A stretch of 64,000 bases of DNA from Amaurobius ferox (taxonomy: Eukaryota; Arthropoda; Arachnida; Araneae; Amaurobiidae), in NCBI GenBank assembly GCA_951213105.1, contig OX578138.1, forward strand, positions 63,897,040 to 63,961,039, given 5' to 3'. The translations under genes were made by a program, and so were the position numbers. The notes beneath the pieces were generated by a model. That model did no database searches. It worked only from the letters and a program-made list of their open reading frames with translations, and was not told where the DNA came from. Shown here in pieces: positions 1 to 12,800 of the stretch. The number at the start of each line of letters is the position of its first letter. The first letter of the stretch is position 1.

Positions 1-302
1 GATTTTTTTTTCACACAAAATTATTTAGCTCTGGAGTCTAGAATAAAAGTAATATGGATGAAATATTCATTGCTTTTACATAGAGAGCCAGACGATTTAT
101 ATTTCAATGACGCCATTTGAATAAAGTTATTTTTTTTTTCAATGAAGTTTTAAGTTTTCAAATATAATAAATTATTGCAGTACTGTGATAATTAAAAATA
201 TGTCAGCGCTGAATGTATCGCATTTTACAAATGTTTGAATAAAATTGCATTTCGGTTGGAAAGTGTTTCATAATCAATGCTTTATGCATGGTTGATCTTT
301 CT
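1..302 (+). repeat. Truncated copy of dispersed repeat family R1
   Basis: This stretch matches, with scattered differences, the right-hand part of a longer repeat at about 47080-47670. It also matches the reverse complement of about 16265-16740. Shared blocks include the end TTCATAATCAATGCTTTATG followed by GATCTTTCTTG, and AATATAATAAATTATTG. The left part is cut by the window edge. No coding capacity is seen. It is probably a non-autonomous transposon or satellite-derived fragment. Confidence 0.7.
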
Positions 303-2582
303 TGCTCATAGGTGAAAATGGGAAAAATGAAATAAGCAATTGTTGGGAGAATATCCTTTTCTCACATAAAGACTTCAGTTTATTTCAGCAGGGGTTTTAC
401 AGCATTCTACAGCATAAATGGAGACGATGCGAGGCGTGTTTAAAATTATATTTATTTATTTTACTTTGTAAATTCTTATCTTTAACAATACACTGGAGAG
501 GCAGCCTGTATTTTTAGCGTACGGGGAGGGGGGGCTCAATTTTTTACATTACTGTTCTTCAGAGGTGAACTGTTAGTTTTAAATCAAGATGTTCCCTTTT
601 AATTTAATCTCATCTTCTATTAATTTCAGGGTATTGGACCAAAATTCAAGAATGTTACAACTAAGAAAGCCATAACATATGGAGATGCGTGAATCAACGT
701 GATTTGTCTTTTTGATGCATATTTATAAATGTTACATACAAAACAAAGGAATTTATTTATTCACTTGCAATAAAATCTGCTGGCATGTTTGACTCACATA
801 GTAGCTACTTTTTATATATACGACTCTGAAGGCAATTTATTTAAAAGATTGCATTCAAAATATTACAGTGAATCGTAATAAATATAACTGCTGCTTATAA
901 GAATATAAATTATTTTTTAAATAATCGTTTAAAAAATATATTATTAATGATATACTAATAAAAAATTATTAATATACTCACTGTATTCTACAGCTAAATG
1001 CATAGCTACCCAATACTACAAAATTGCAATCTTTCAAAATATTGTTAACTGAATGCTGTACAAATTCTAGATACTAAGTCACCTAGCATTTTTGACAAGG
1101 CCATAACCATTGCCAAAAATTGAAATTACTATGAATATGAACAGTTCTTGGATAATTGAATTTGATTCCTCATAAGCTTTGGACCAGTTATACTTGAGTT
1201 CAACACCAAGGAGACATGATCACAAGAATGAAAAATTATCATGTGCTCGGGGCAAATGACTACGTTCTCAATAATAAATGAATATATACTGTAAAACATT
1301 TGCAAGCATGTTACTGAAAGTTTCAGGGGAATCAGCTGTTCATAATGGGGCGTAAGGTTCCTGATAATTGTAATATATATATATATACAAAAATAACTCT
1401 TCGGCAGACGATAATTAGCTGAATATTTCAGAAATGAAGCTGGAATTTTCATGAGCGCCTGTAATTGCGACTTTTCTTATAATTTGCGAAATTCTCAACT
1501 AAGTAGCTGAAAAAAATGAACAAAGTTTGTAGAATGTTTTACAGTGTACTTGTACTCGTAAAAAAAGCAAAACTTCCTTTACCGAAAGAAGTAAAATTAG
1601 ATAATTAAATGCTATCTCCGCAAGCTTTCATTGGATTTACGACGTTTTTTATGCAATACTTATAATGATAATAATAATGGCATGTTTAAAAAATTTAAAT
1701 GGTATCTCTAAAATTCAAAAAGTTATCGTCGAAAACCCAGACCACTTGACTCACCCTAAGGCATGAGCAGCAATTTGAGTGACCGGCAAAAAGTTAGCGT
1801 GTCGTATTTCAAAACTCACTCCTTCTAGCACGCCAGAATTCTGAGATGTTCTCGCAGCAGCCATCTGCTCGAAACAAAAAATTTTTTTTAATGTCAGCCA
1901 AATTTCGATTTTAAACTTTCTTAACTTTTTAACTAATTCGAATTTTAAAAAAAATCTTGCTGAGGCTTATCGTCGCTGGAGATCAGCTACCCCTGTACGA
2001 AATTTTGCTGCTAAAAGTAACTTCGATTTTTCCTCTATATGCACAATACAACAGATACATAAACATCTTCTTCTAATATGTACTAGAATCAGCAATGATG
2101 GATTATCAAATTTGCCGCATTATCGGATGTCAAACTACAATGGAATACAAAACGGAAAAAATTAATTTAAAACAAAGTAAACGATAGATGTGATATTTTT
2201 TGCCCAGAGCATACTATTACATAGACTGAATTACGCTATACAATGGAATAACATTTAAATTTCAATGAACCTGAATCTGCATATAGAAGCATTTTATGCT
2301 TCTATATGCAATTCATGTAATTCCAGTAAATTAATGTAATTCCAGTTATATTCCAGTAAATGTACATCAATACAGCCGAATGGACCATTACCACCTCAAC
2401 TCTAGTGGAGATGGTAATGAATGGACCCGAAAGCAATTCGAGAGGCGTGCCGGACGATATTTCGCTAAGTTAGTCGCCAAGTTCGCAAAATTTATCCCTC
2501 AACGCTACACACAGATGGAGAAAAGAATTTTTCTTATAAAAGACTCTGGCGAATTGTTGGTTGATAAATACAAAACTATTAC
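303..2582. other. Intergenic, no gene recognised
   Basis: AT-rich sequence with only short chance reading frames that resemble no known family. A short block at about 1727-1795 (GAAAACCCAGACCACTTGAC, then GCATGAGCAGCAATTTGAGT) recurs in diverged form near 10540 and 42735, so part of this stretch is dispersed repeat. A 70-codon open frame at about 2380-2590 just before the SINE is basic but not recognised. Confidence 0.5.
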
Positions 2583-2597
2583 ACAAATATATTCTCT

Positions 2598-2881
2598 GGA
2601 CGCGGTAGCGCAGTGGTTAGCTCGCGGGAATTGCACTCGGTAGGCCTGGGTTCGATTCCCGCCACTGCCAAAACTGCCGCCGTGTTCACGCAGAGTACGA
2701 TCACGTTAAACATGTGGGTTCGTAAGTCCTTCCGAGAGGTTGGTGGTAGGGGAATGAGGGTACGGTCCCTGTGGATACCTCCCCCACTGGGTTCCGGTCT
2801 AAATTGGGTGGCACTTCCCGACCGTCGAAACAGCTACCTTACACCTTTCTGGTAGGTCAGACGGTCTGGGTCTTAACAACA
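2598..2881 (+). mobile_element. tRNA-derived SINE with target-site duplications
   Basis: The head is a tRNA-like polymerase III promoter. An A box TAGCGCAGTGG lies at 2606-2616 and a B box GGTTCGATTCC at 2649-2659, at tRNA-like spacing. A non-tRNA body of about 200 bp follows, ending in an AAC-rich tail. The insertion is bracketed by 15-bp direct repeats: ACAAATATATTCTCT at 2583-2597 and the same with one mismatch at 2882-2896. These mark target-primed insertion by a LINE partner. The high GC content contrasts with the surroundings. The single mismatch between the duplications points to a fairly young copy. The parental tRNA cannot be named securely. Confidence 0.85.
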
Positions 2882-4304
2882 ACAAATATCTTCTCTCGTA
2901 AGTGGAACAAACAAGATTCCCGAGACTAACGTTAACAAATTTGTTGCACAATATTGCATGAAAAGTGAACATATTTCATGATAGTTAGTAGTACCTTTTT
3001 TTTTTTGTAATATTTTTGATAAATTTTTTAAAAGAACGTGCAATACCTTGAGAACGGGTTCATACTAGCGTTCAAAAGTGTCATTCGTTTTCTAATGAAA
3101 TATTACATAAGAAATGATAATTTACGTAACATTACCGGAGGTTCTGATTTTTTCAAAATTTCATTTGAAATTTTAGGGGGTCTTCCGAACATTCGATTAC
3201 GTTTAAAATCAACAGGCTTCCAGTGTTTACCGTATATTTGTACCAAATTTCATTCGAAACGCTCCATTCATTCATGACATATCGCATCCTCGGATTCATG
3301 GACACACACACCTCATCTCAAAACGTTTGATTTGTGGTCAGGGATGTTTTAAACGTATTCTTCAGACGAAAACTTAAATTCTAATTTTTTTTTTCTTTCC
3401 AATATAGATTTTGATACTAAATTGCCTAGTACATATATTTGTAGCTTACTATTTATATCTACCTTTTATAGTTTCAAAGATATTTCGAAGGAAAATAAGA
3501 AAAAAGAAAAAAACACTCGCTCGGACAAATAATTTTTAAAGTTTAAAAAAAAAAGTTCAAAATATTAAAATATTTAAATTATTTTTATTTCTTCATAATC
3601 TGAACCCTATTTCTGACAAAAACAAATTTGCATTTTCATATATTAGGTTCAGGAGTACAAGCAACCAAAGTGTTTACACTTTTCATAACACTTCGTTTCC
3701 CGCCACAGAAACTCCAAACATGGATGTTATTCACATCAAAATATAGAACAAACAGTTTCGACTGGATAAAAAAAAATTACAGCACAAATCATGGCGACAA
3801 TGGTGGCAAGGTAAAGGGCAAAGAGCAGTACAGTGTTTTATTGCACAACTTGATTTTGTTGCCCACAGGATTAATCTATTTTTCGTCCATGATGGATGTG
3901 TACTTCGTCCATATTACATCGTCTATGGATATGCAAGAGAAGTCAAATCTGGTTCATCCAGAGCATGTAATTTATGTACGTAAATTAAACGAAAGACATA
4001 GGCTTGGTCTATTTTTCGTACATGGTAGATGTAATATGGACTATGTATTGTATCCAAGGTTCCCATCCGCTAGTCGTTTAAAAATAAAGAAAATTTTTAA
4101 TTCAATTAAATAATATTTAAAAATTTGAAGATATATTTTGCTATTTGGGAGTATTTAAAATATGTTTATGGAAATAAATAATAGGTTTTCAATAAAATAT
4201 TGATTGATTAAAAAGTATCCCATACCATTTCGATTACTTTTATATAATTTTGTATAAAAATTAAATCGAAATTATTTTGCCGAAATACTATTTTTATTTT
4301 TCCT

Positions 4305-4500
4305 ACATATTATTACCCTCCTGACATATAGTATTAGTGTAATATGTGTAGGGAAAGTAATGTGACAGGATCAAAAATTCGAATTCGAGTTTTTGACAGA
4401 AGAGAATGTTTTAAGCATCACTGAACACAAATCCAATATTGAGGTGATGTCTGTGTGTGTGTGACCGTAAGTCTGTGGACACTATACCTCATGAACAATT
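4305..4500 (-). repeat. Dispersed repeat R2, diverged copy
   Basis: The block GTAGGGAAAGTAATGTG, then GAATTCGAGTTTTTGACAG, then a GTGTGTGTGTGA run corresponds in order to the reverse complement of 29245-29390. That region carries the same sequence of landmarks: GGGAAAGTATTGG, CTCGAGTTTTCGAC and CAGACAGACAGAC. The two copies are clearly related but much diverged. No coding sequence is seen. Confidence 0.5.
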
Positions 4501-5817
4501 GAAGAGTTTTAAATGTAATTTGGTACGATCATTGCAATCAGTAAATTCTGGAAACCTATTGATATTAAACACAATCGAATGTTTTTCTAATGAATTTTTG
4601 AAATTCCTTATTTCAATTTAAAATTCATTTGAATTTCTAATGAATTTTTGAATAACACCTTTAACAATGAGAAAAAATATATATACCAATCATACGTACC
4701 AATACATACCAATCATTCTTGAATTATTGCATAATATTCAAATGGATTTCTGATAAAACCATAAAATGTCAGTACCTTCAATTCTGCTAATTTATCAAAA
4801 AAATTATATAAAATTAAAAAAGTAACAAGTATTATCGCATAAGTTTACTTTCCATATGCAATATTATGCAAAATTATTCTCATGAATTTAGATTGTTCCA
4901 TTCACAAGAAAAGATATTTTTGTAATAGTTTTGTACTTTTATACCCAATAATTCCACAATAATCATTTATTTCATGCAATTGATAATTAAATGTTAATGG
5001 TATTTTGCTCGTGAGTATGAGTAGATCATTCGTTTGAACAAGTAAGTTGCCAAAACTATCCGATTTCAACTTGCGTGGTCAACTCTATGCCAAAATCTTT
5101 GTTCTGTGGATCATGTACACCGTTATTTTTGTTGTGAAAAAATGAATCCATGCAGCCTGTTAAACTTTGGTTTTGGGAATCCTATTAAATCAAACATCGC
5201 AGGTTTCCTCATTATTATGGTAATTAATAATTACACATCATGACATCACACTTCATAAATACAATAATTTTGCCAAAAATATAGAGAAAACAGAATTTAA
5301 ATATGATTTACAATTATCGCTCACAAAAGACCCATGCTACAGAGGAAAAATAGCCTTTCGCCACAACTACTTTGGACCTTCCTCCCCTTTCAGTGACTGA
5401 TCCCAGCTCCTGAGATGGGGGGTCAACCTGTGTATCAATAAACCTTGAATCATACCTAACCTCCATATTACATCCACCATGGACAATAAATAGACCAATA
5501 CTGTGTTCATCATCTAGAGCATGTCATTTTTGGATATAAAATAGACAAACTTTGGATAATCCAGATTACATTACTTATGGATATCTATTGGAAGTATCTA
5601 TTTATCTGTGTTAATGTGTTGGACCAATGGGATGTAATATAGATAATATCTGGATATCTGTGCTGTGTAAGACAGGGCTCTTTTGTGAACTTAATTCCAA
5701 AGTTGACTGATATCTCACATTTATTGGCTTACACATAAGATATTTGCTTCCTCTTTCCATATGCAAACTTTGCACTAATGTTTGTCAGGATCAGGAGTAT
5801 AAACATTATATAGTTCA

Positions 5818-5985
5818 GTGAAACATTCAATATCTTGGATAAATCAAACTGGCACATACTGAAAATTATAAGTACATGCCAGTTTAACACATACTGAAAA
5901 TTATAAATGTGTGCCATTAGCTGAGTGAGATATTCAATATCTTGGATTATTCAAACTGGCACGTACTGAAAATTATAAAAAAATA
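5818..5985. repeat. Short imperfect tandem repeat
   Basis: The block AATATCTTGGAT followed by CAAACTGGCAC and TACTGAAAATTATAA occurs twice, about 106 bp apart. An extra partial copy of the last segment lies between them. It looks like a local duplication with no coding content. Confidence 0.5.
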
Positions 5986-7493
5986 GCAGCTAATAAAATG
6001 TAGCATTAGCAATTAGTAATGCTTATGAAAAATAGCTCTAATTCCCATCCTAATGAATTTATCTAAATTTTGCCGAATATGCTTATTTATATATTATATA
6101 TTTTTTTTCTCAAAATACTAAAAATAAGTGTTTTAATGCATTAATGCTTGAATGAAAGTACATAAGTAGTTGAAATCAAGACCCCAAATACCAGAGGAGG
6201 GTCCAAGCCCTTCTCCACCCCCATATACTGCCCTTCAAAACATCATGTCTTATTGTTACTTGATCAATGACAGAATACAATTGTTGCAAATAATTTGACA
6301 AAGATTTAAGGAGGGGGCCCTATTTATCCCCAGGCCCCTCTCTCCTTAAAAAAGACACAAGTTCAACCATTTTACCTGCCAATGTTCCCAACTGGGAACA
6401 TTTCATAAAAGAAATTGTTACTTCCTTATTATAGTAGACCCCGCAATTCGCCAAGGTCCGTAGTGCAAACGTGTAAGTAGTGGTGGTAACATACAGATTC
6501 ATGTCGTGGCCATTTTCACATACTCGTTTATCAGGTAAAAGATGTCATTCTTGAAATAATGATACGGCATCCATCTCATTGTTTGGTAAATTAAAGATTG
6601 TTAACAACATATTTAAAAAAAAAACCAATCGAGTTTTAAAAAACAATATGAAATTGGGAACATTAAAGAAAAAACAATATAATGATAATATAAACATGTG
6701 CCATTTCTTTAGGACTAAAAACGTTTGATGAGATTTTACAACCTACCTTGTGGCGATACATCTCGGTCGCTTGGCAATTCATCCTCGAGGGCTGCTATAA
6801 TAAGGGAAAACCAAAAAATTATTTAAATTAATTATTCTGCAGATTTTACATGATAACTCACTTATTTCAATCACTACTTGAGTGGAGCTAATTTCTAAAA
6901 TAATTTATTTCCGCAAAAAAAATGTATTAGTGTTTATTGTAAATATAGATGATTTGGGGCACTTCTGATTTCTTTGGTATTTTTCTATGTGGAAACCACA
7001 GAAATTAAAAATTTAAGATAATAACTTTATTAACTGCTTAATGACATTCTAATGATTAGATTTATGAATGTGTATAGTGCAAATAAATTCACTCAATGTT
7101 AATTAAACTTTTTAATTACATTTTTTTATCCTTACAATAGTTATTCATATAACTGATTGGTAATTGAAAATACAAAAAATTAGTTTAACTGTAATTGAAT
7201 TCAGTGGGTAAAAATGGTTAAGTTTCATTTAATTAATGGCAGCACTTACGTAATTCAGAATTTTTGAAATTTATCTGATAAAATATAATTGTATACTACC
7301 TTTTATATGTACATATAAAGCACAAATTCAATAAAAAAACCAGATTTTTCCCAAAACCCTTTCTCTCGCTAAACTATCTAAAAAAATGAAATTAAAAAAC
7401 ATTCCTTTTAAAAAATAAGATAGTTATTTTAATTTGTGATAATAGAACACTCTCTATAATTGTCTTTCCATAACACCAATCTCCTTCAAATGT

Positions 7494-8330
7494 TTATGAA
7501 TTTAAATTCTCAGTTGTTTTAGAATGTAGCATTTCAGCAGTTTTGTTACGATGACTTACACAGTAGTTATGTTTTACATAAAATCTTAAGCACTTGTTTG
7601 CCCATTCTTCTCCATAGGAATCTATTCCAATTCTTTTACAAGATATTATATTGGAAAAGTCCACAAAAATACCTTCTTCTAACCATAGATTATTCGAAAA
7701 ACAAAGATCTGCTTTGTTCAAATCTTTATCAATTTGGAAAGCTTGACATAATTTGGATGGTCCATTACACAGATCTTTTGTTTTAATATCAGCATTCTTT
7801 CGTCTTTTACTACGAAATTCCTGCATTGTCGATTGACCGTAACAAGGTTCAAGTGCTCGAATCAAAACAGCAGATCCTTCTTCCAAGCTAGAAATATTAA
7901 AACAATAGTACATTCCATATATTGTATAGACATAAGCTGTTCCAGGCTTTAAGTACATCGCTTCATTCCTTTCTGTCCGCTTGCCATTAAATGAGTGAGA
8001 TGCCATGTCAATGACTCCAAGATAGCTTTCAGTTTCAATTATTATACCTTTCAAAAATTGTCCGGTTGGTAATTTCCTCACCAACATTTTCCCTAGAAGA
8101 TTTTTGGCTAAAGCAATACAGGGTTGTTGGAAAAAAAAATTATTTAATTTCACCGGACTTTCCCTATCAAGGTTACGACTACATGAATCCAGTTTCATCT
8201 TTTCAGAATTGGTTCCGACTTCTGAATCCTTAAAATACGGGCTTTTAATTTTTTTCAATGATCTTCTTTTCGGATGAGATCTTTGGGTTCCTCCAACAAA
8301 TATATTGTTACTTTTATCAAGAGCGTCCAT
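7494..8330 (-). CDS. MPG: DNA-3-methyladenine (alkyladenine) glycosylase, single exon
   Basis: Monofunctional base-excision glycosylase that removes alkylated purines, hypoxanthine and ethenoadenine from DNA in nucleus and mitochondria. The 278-aa product covers the whole family fold from about residue 62 (NNFFFQQP) to the end. Human AAG residues line up: catalytic Glu in ETESYLG (E101), Y103, H112, intercalating Tyr (Y135 in AYVYTIYGMYY), N145 and R158 in LIRALEP. GPSKLCQA is also present. Residues 15-35 are Lys/Arg-rich, as expected for a nuclear signal. The start is the ATG at 8330. The frame is open about 21 codons further upstream, but only from a GTG, giving a hydrophobic stretch I take to be 5' UTR. 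The gene is uninterrupted, unlike the multi-exon human gene. It sits head-to-head with DDB2. No frameshift or lost key residue is seen, so it is probably functional. A retrocopy is possible, but no obvious poly(A) tail is seen. Confidence 0.95.
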   Translation of the reverse strand: MDALDKSNNIFVGGTQRSHPKRRSLKKIKSPYFKDSEVGTNSEKMKLDSCSRNLDRESPVKLNNFFFQQPCIALAKNLLGKMLVRKLPTGQFLKGIIIETESYLGVIDMASHSFNGKRTERNEAMYLKPGTAYVYTIYGMYYCFNISSLEEGSAVLIRALEPCYGQSTMQEFRSKRRKNADIKTKDLCNGPSKLCQAFQIDKDLNKADLCFSNNLWLEEGIFVDFSNIISCKRIGIDSYGEEWANKCLRFYVKHNYCVSHRNKTAEMLHSKTTENLNS

Positions 8331-9016
8331 TATAAAAAGGATGAAATAAATATTACAGTAATCAACTAATAAATGATTCTGTACAGTGTACACATCTTAT
8401 TATTTTAAAACTTTAGATTACTTTGAGAACTTTCTCAGGTATTTGACTCGAACCAGTTATTAGAAACTATATCTTCCATTTCTTCAGGATTCTTTAATTT
8501 TAATATACGAATAACCTTAATGCACTGTAGTTTTATTTTAATTTGATTTGATACTACATTAGAGTATTTGCTACAGCCTGTGCTGGGTGCAGGCTTTATT
8601 ATTATTTTTGTTTATATTTACACATTCATATTGCCACATTGCGACATAAATGTAATGATTTCTAACCATGGTGGTTAATGCATGCAAGTTTTAATGCATT
8701 GGAATATCTGTGTAGTAATTCCATTTTTACCACTTGTTTAAAATTAAAAATTATTTAAATATCAAACTTTTATAGATTTTAACAACGAATGTCGCGCAAT
8801 TTCTCGATTCGTCATTAAATACAACGTGTTATTGGTAAGAACAGCTCAATGTGAAACTAAAGAAATGTGAAACTGGAGAACTATAGAACTGTAAATGGCA
8901 ACATTAAATTTTCCGGTTAGAAACATTGCGCAATTCCCGTTAATTTTGTTATGAGAATCTGTTGTTCGTAAAGCTAAACTATAATAGTGTTTTTATTGTA
9001 CTTTTAAGCACACAAG
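8331..9016. promoter_or_regulatory. Putative shared promoter region between MPG and DDB2
   Basis: These 686 bp separate the two divergent start codons and must hold both 5' UTRs and at least the proximal promoters. I see no convincing TATA box at a fixed distance from either start. The half near DDB2 is slightly less AT-rich and contains a few CpG dinucleotides, for example ATGTCGCGCAATTTCTCGAT at about 8789-8808 and TTGCGCAATTCCCG near 8930. The promoter role is inferred from layout only. Confidence 0.45.
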
Positions 9017-9226
9017 ATGGGTGCTGAAACTAAAAAAAAGATTAATTATCGCTCCAGTAGTAAATTAAGAAACAATACAAACCTGATAGGGGTTGAAAGA
9101 AAACGAAAGCTTCCTGTTAATGATTGCAAGAGGGAGCCCAACATTTCCAAATCTCTGTTGAATTCTATTTTGCCTCATCTTAATAGCGCTAATCGTGGAG
9201 ATTTAAGTTATGCTAATGCTAGCAAA
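9017..9226 (+). CDS. DDB2: DDB2 exon 1 (start codon, phase 0 donor)
   Basis: The ATG at 9017 has a favourable context (A at -3, G at +4). The 70-codon exon is Lys/Arg-rich (KKKINYR, ERKRK), as is the DDB2 N-terminus. Its end ([16 protein letters not shown]) resembles the human segment before the first WD repeat. It stops at AAA before the donor GTAGGT. Assignment to DDB2 rests on position, phase and this weak similarity, so it is less certain than the other exons. Confidence 0.8.
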
Positions 9227-9839
9227 GTAGGTCTCAACTATAATATGAATCTTTTAAAACATTACATTTTTTTTTTAAATTGGTAGAGATTTATTTATTT
9301 ATACAGAAAGCAAATGTATTTTGTTGACGCTAATGTAAAAACTTTGTATATAAATGATGCAAAAATTTTAAGTCTTTCCCAATAACGCGCCCTTTTCTTT
9401 CACAATTATTATTTCAAATTCCTATTTCATGTCCAGCATATACTGCAACTACATTAAATTCTATCCCACTCCACTAATATTAACAAAATCTGCCGGCAAT
9501 TCCTCTTTTCCTCGACCATATCATATATGGTCACTAAGCTTAACCCTATGTAAACTTTCTCATATGAAACTGCTTTCTCAATCACATTTTTAAAGCCTAA
9601 AACGCTAAGACAGCATGTGCCCCATGCCTCATATCCCTCCCCCTCCGATGTAAATGTAATTTGTACTTGTGTGTGAACCAGAACAGACGGCATTGAGATT
9701 TCTTGAGAGCTGCATGCCGGAACTCTGCCGTCCTATGTAACTATATCTCTTGAATGTGATATAATAAAATAAATTTTGGTAATGAGAAATGTGTCTCTTC
9801 CCCGGATTTTCTAGCAAATATTGCATTATATATAAATAT

Positions 9840-9875
<36 letters not shown>

Positions 9876-12800
9876 GCATACATAAATATACGTGCAAACT
9901 GGTCAACCAATTTTTAAGGCAGAAAACCTTCCAATGAGGACCAATAAAAAGCATGACCTTACATAGGCAGGCCATACATTAAGGATGCAGGTGCACTACA
10001 CTGTATTTTATATGTTGCTCAAATGCATCAGAAACCAGGAGCAAGGCTATTTTTTTTTTTTTCTGAAACTCAGCGTGTGGCTATATGTCACCAGTGTATG
10101 GACAGCTGGGCATACACTAATATAGATAGCTAGACCATTTCATCAAGAATGTACAGCTATGAAAGCTCCCCAAAACCTTCAAATGAGGATTTGCTCATCA
10201 TAAAGCAATCTCTTGTGAAGCAGTGCTGTGGAACTAATTCATTTTAGATACTTGTAATTGAATATTAAGAGTCTGCCCAGTGTAAAGCAGTCTGTTGCAA
10301 AGTGCTTTGGTACAGCTGTGCTTTTCATTGGCTTCACCTCCCAAGCTGAATTGGACCTTTTATATCGATGTACACCTAGGTGGACTCTTAAGTACCAATC
10401 ATTGTTCAAAATGAACCACATCATGCAGTATGCATCTAGTGCATATCTGAGCAACATATGAAATGGAGTGCAGTGCATCTGTATCCTCAATGCCTAAGTT
10501 CGACAACTAAGTATAATATACATGAATAAGTGAGGGTTAAAAACCCAGACCACATGACAGACCCAGAAGTTTACTGCAGTTTAATGTGTGGCCGGGAATA
10601 AGTGAGGGTGAACTTATTGAACCTGAAGAGGAAGACTGTTTTCTGGCTTCAAAATCAGTTAACCAGTGTATTTGTGTCTATACTGTATACAAACTTTTTA
10701 TTGAGTTTTTATTGCAACAAATTTTAGGGTATTTTATTTATTTTGTTGGCATTTAAACTCATTTCCTCTTTTATATAGAACCAATATCCATATCAGTGAG
10801 CTTTGACCTATGATAAACAGCTATCCAGGATGGCTGATGTTTTTTGGCACCTGCAGGATATAAGTATTCCATATTTCAAACTTGAAATGTAAGGTTCAGG
10901 AAGTCAAAAACAATCATTTGGCCTTTGTATAAATGCCTGTATAAGAAAACAAGGTTATATACGTGATGAGCAATGAGAGGAAATTAACTGGCCAATGTGA
11001 TGACATGGCATATGTGAGAGCTCTCTCAAAATTGAAAAAATCCATCATTTTCCTTCACGCACTTTGTTTCTATTTGCTTGTCAATCTTATGCTTGCTTGT
11101 TGTGTTTGGTGAAAACAATGTGCAAGTATTGTGCTTGAAGTTAATAGAAGTTAATAGACTCAAAAATAATGTTGCAAACTAAATTAACTTTTTTTTTTCT
11201 AGCTGCAAAAGACTGTCATCATGAATCACATAAATAAATTTAAAGTGCTTCAGATTATAAGTACATTTGAAAGACGAGTGACAACATTAGCTTGGCATCC
11301 TAAATACCCTCATATCAGTGTAGCAGGATCTAAAGGTGGTGAATTGACTTTGCACAGTATGAATCAGTCAGATGACTATTTTTGCCCTGGAGTAAGTATA
11401 TTTATCTTTATTATATAAAGAAATATTCAATTCATTATAATTTTAATATCATTAATTTTAACTTCCAAAATTCAGAATTTTTAAAAATACTTAATAAAAC
11501 TTTATTGATGAAAAAAAGTATTCTATTGATCAATTGTTATGTAAAAATTTGCCTATCCCCCTGTTAATTCTAGTTTTATCAATTTAATTCCCCCTGTGGA
11601 AGGTGCTCTACTTCACTTGGCTCAAGGCCATAAGGATAAAGGCCATTTTATTGTGTCAGTCTATTACTAATTTCTAAAATGAGAATAAACTTAAAAGTAA
11701 AAACAAAAATAATACTGGACACTGGTTCAGATGTTCCTTTGCATATTGAAATCGCAGAACTTAATAAACTTAAATCTAATACCAACTTAGTTATTTTATC
11801 AGCTGATAAAACTAAACTTATTCTTACTAATCAAGTCAATTATGTTAATTCCATGCACAAGTGTATTGCCGAGATGGATTACAATCAGGTCGAAAAATTC
11901 CAGATTGCTGTTATTAATTCTAGGATCGCTAAACTTAAAAAATGCACCGATCTTCCTCCTAACATTAAATTTGCTGCTTTCCGCACTTTACATCAACTTC
12001 CAAAAAATTTTGGACAAATTAAACTTCATAAAATTAATCATCCCATGTGTCCTATTGTTTCTAAATGTAACTGTCCTACTTATTTTTTAGAGAAAGCGTT
12101 TGCCTATTTCCTTAAACTGTTTTCCAATAATCGTATTTTTCTATTAGTTCTACTAAAAATTTCCTTAAAATTTTGTTTAATACTAAATTTGTTCCAAATA
12201 GCACTCTCCATAGTTTTGATGTTGTTTCTTTATTTCCTAGTATTCGTGTTAATAAAGCTATTAATATTATAGCCAAAAAACTTAAATCAAAATTATAAAA
12301 TTCCCTCTATCGACACAATAACTTCTGCATTGAACATTGCCGCGGAGACTAATTATTTTGGTTTCCGTGACAATATTTACTTGCAAACTTCCGGTGCTCC
12401 TATGGGTAGCCCTTTATCTGGCATTTTTGCTGAAGCAGTTTTACAGGAACTCGAGAATGAAATTTTGCCTTTTCTAATGCTTAAACCTATTCTTTGGTGC
12501 CGCTATGTTGATGATGTGTTTATTATTTGGGATCATGATTTAAATGATCTCCTTAATCTTTTGGATAAAGTTAATGATTTTTATTCCTTGATTAATTTTA
12601 CAATTAAACATGAGTCCAATTTTTCTTTGCCTTTTTTGGATGTTTTTGTTTCCCGGACCTCCCTTGGTTTTTTTACGTCTATTTTTCGTAAACCCACTTT
12701 TACTAACTCTTGTATCCTTGCTAATTCATCTCATCCTATATCCTCTAAAAAAGCTGCCTTTAACGCTTATTTTAATTGTGCTTTTAACGTTTGCTCATTT

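Larger units (their letters stand above)
2897..7493. other. Intergenic, repeat-rich, no gene recognised
   Basis: No exon of a known family is visible in 4.6 kb. Separate entries cover the R2 repeat and a small tandem repeat. The segment at about 4000-4050 (TTGGTCTATTTTTCGTACAT, then GATGTAATATGGA) reappears inverted at about 5455-5500 (CCATATTACATCCACCATGG). Both are parts of one diverged repeat lying in opposite orientations about 1.45 kb apart. A 161-codon open frame at 3628-4113 runs through this repeat and is probably not a gene. Confidence 0.5.

Noticed and set aside
2380..2590. 70-codon basic open frame before the SINE
   Set aside because: It has no recognisable motif, no splice signals that connect it to anything, and it ends inside the SINE. 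Left as unassigned.
2598..2672. tRNA-like sequence that could be taken for a tRNA gene
   Set aside because: It has good A and B boxes but poor overall tRNA pairing. It continues into a 200-bp body and is bracketed by 15-bp duplications, so it is the head of a SINE.
3628..4113. 161-codon open frame on the plus strand
   Set aside because: It resembles no family and overlaps a repeat that recurs inverted near 5.45 kb. It is probably chance reading of repeat DNA.
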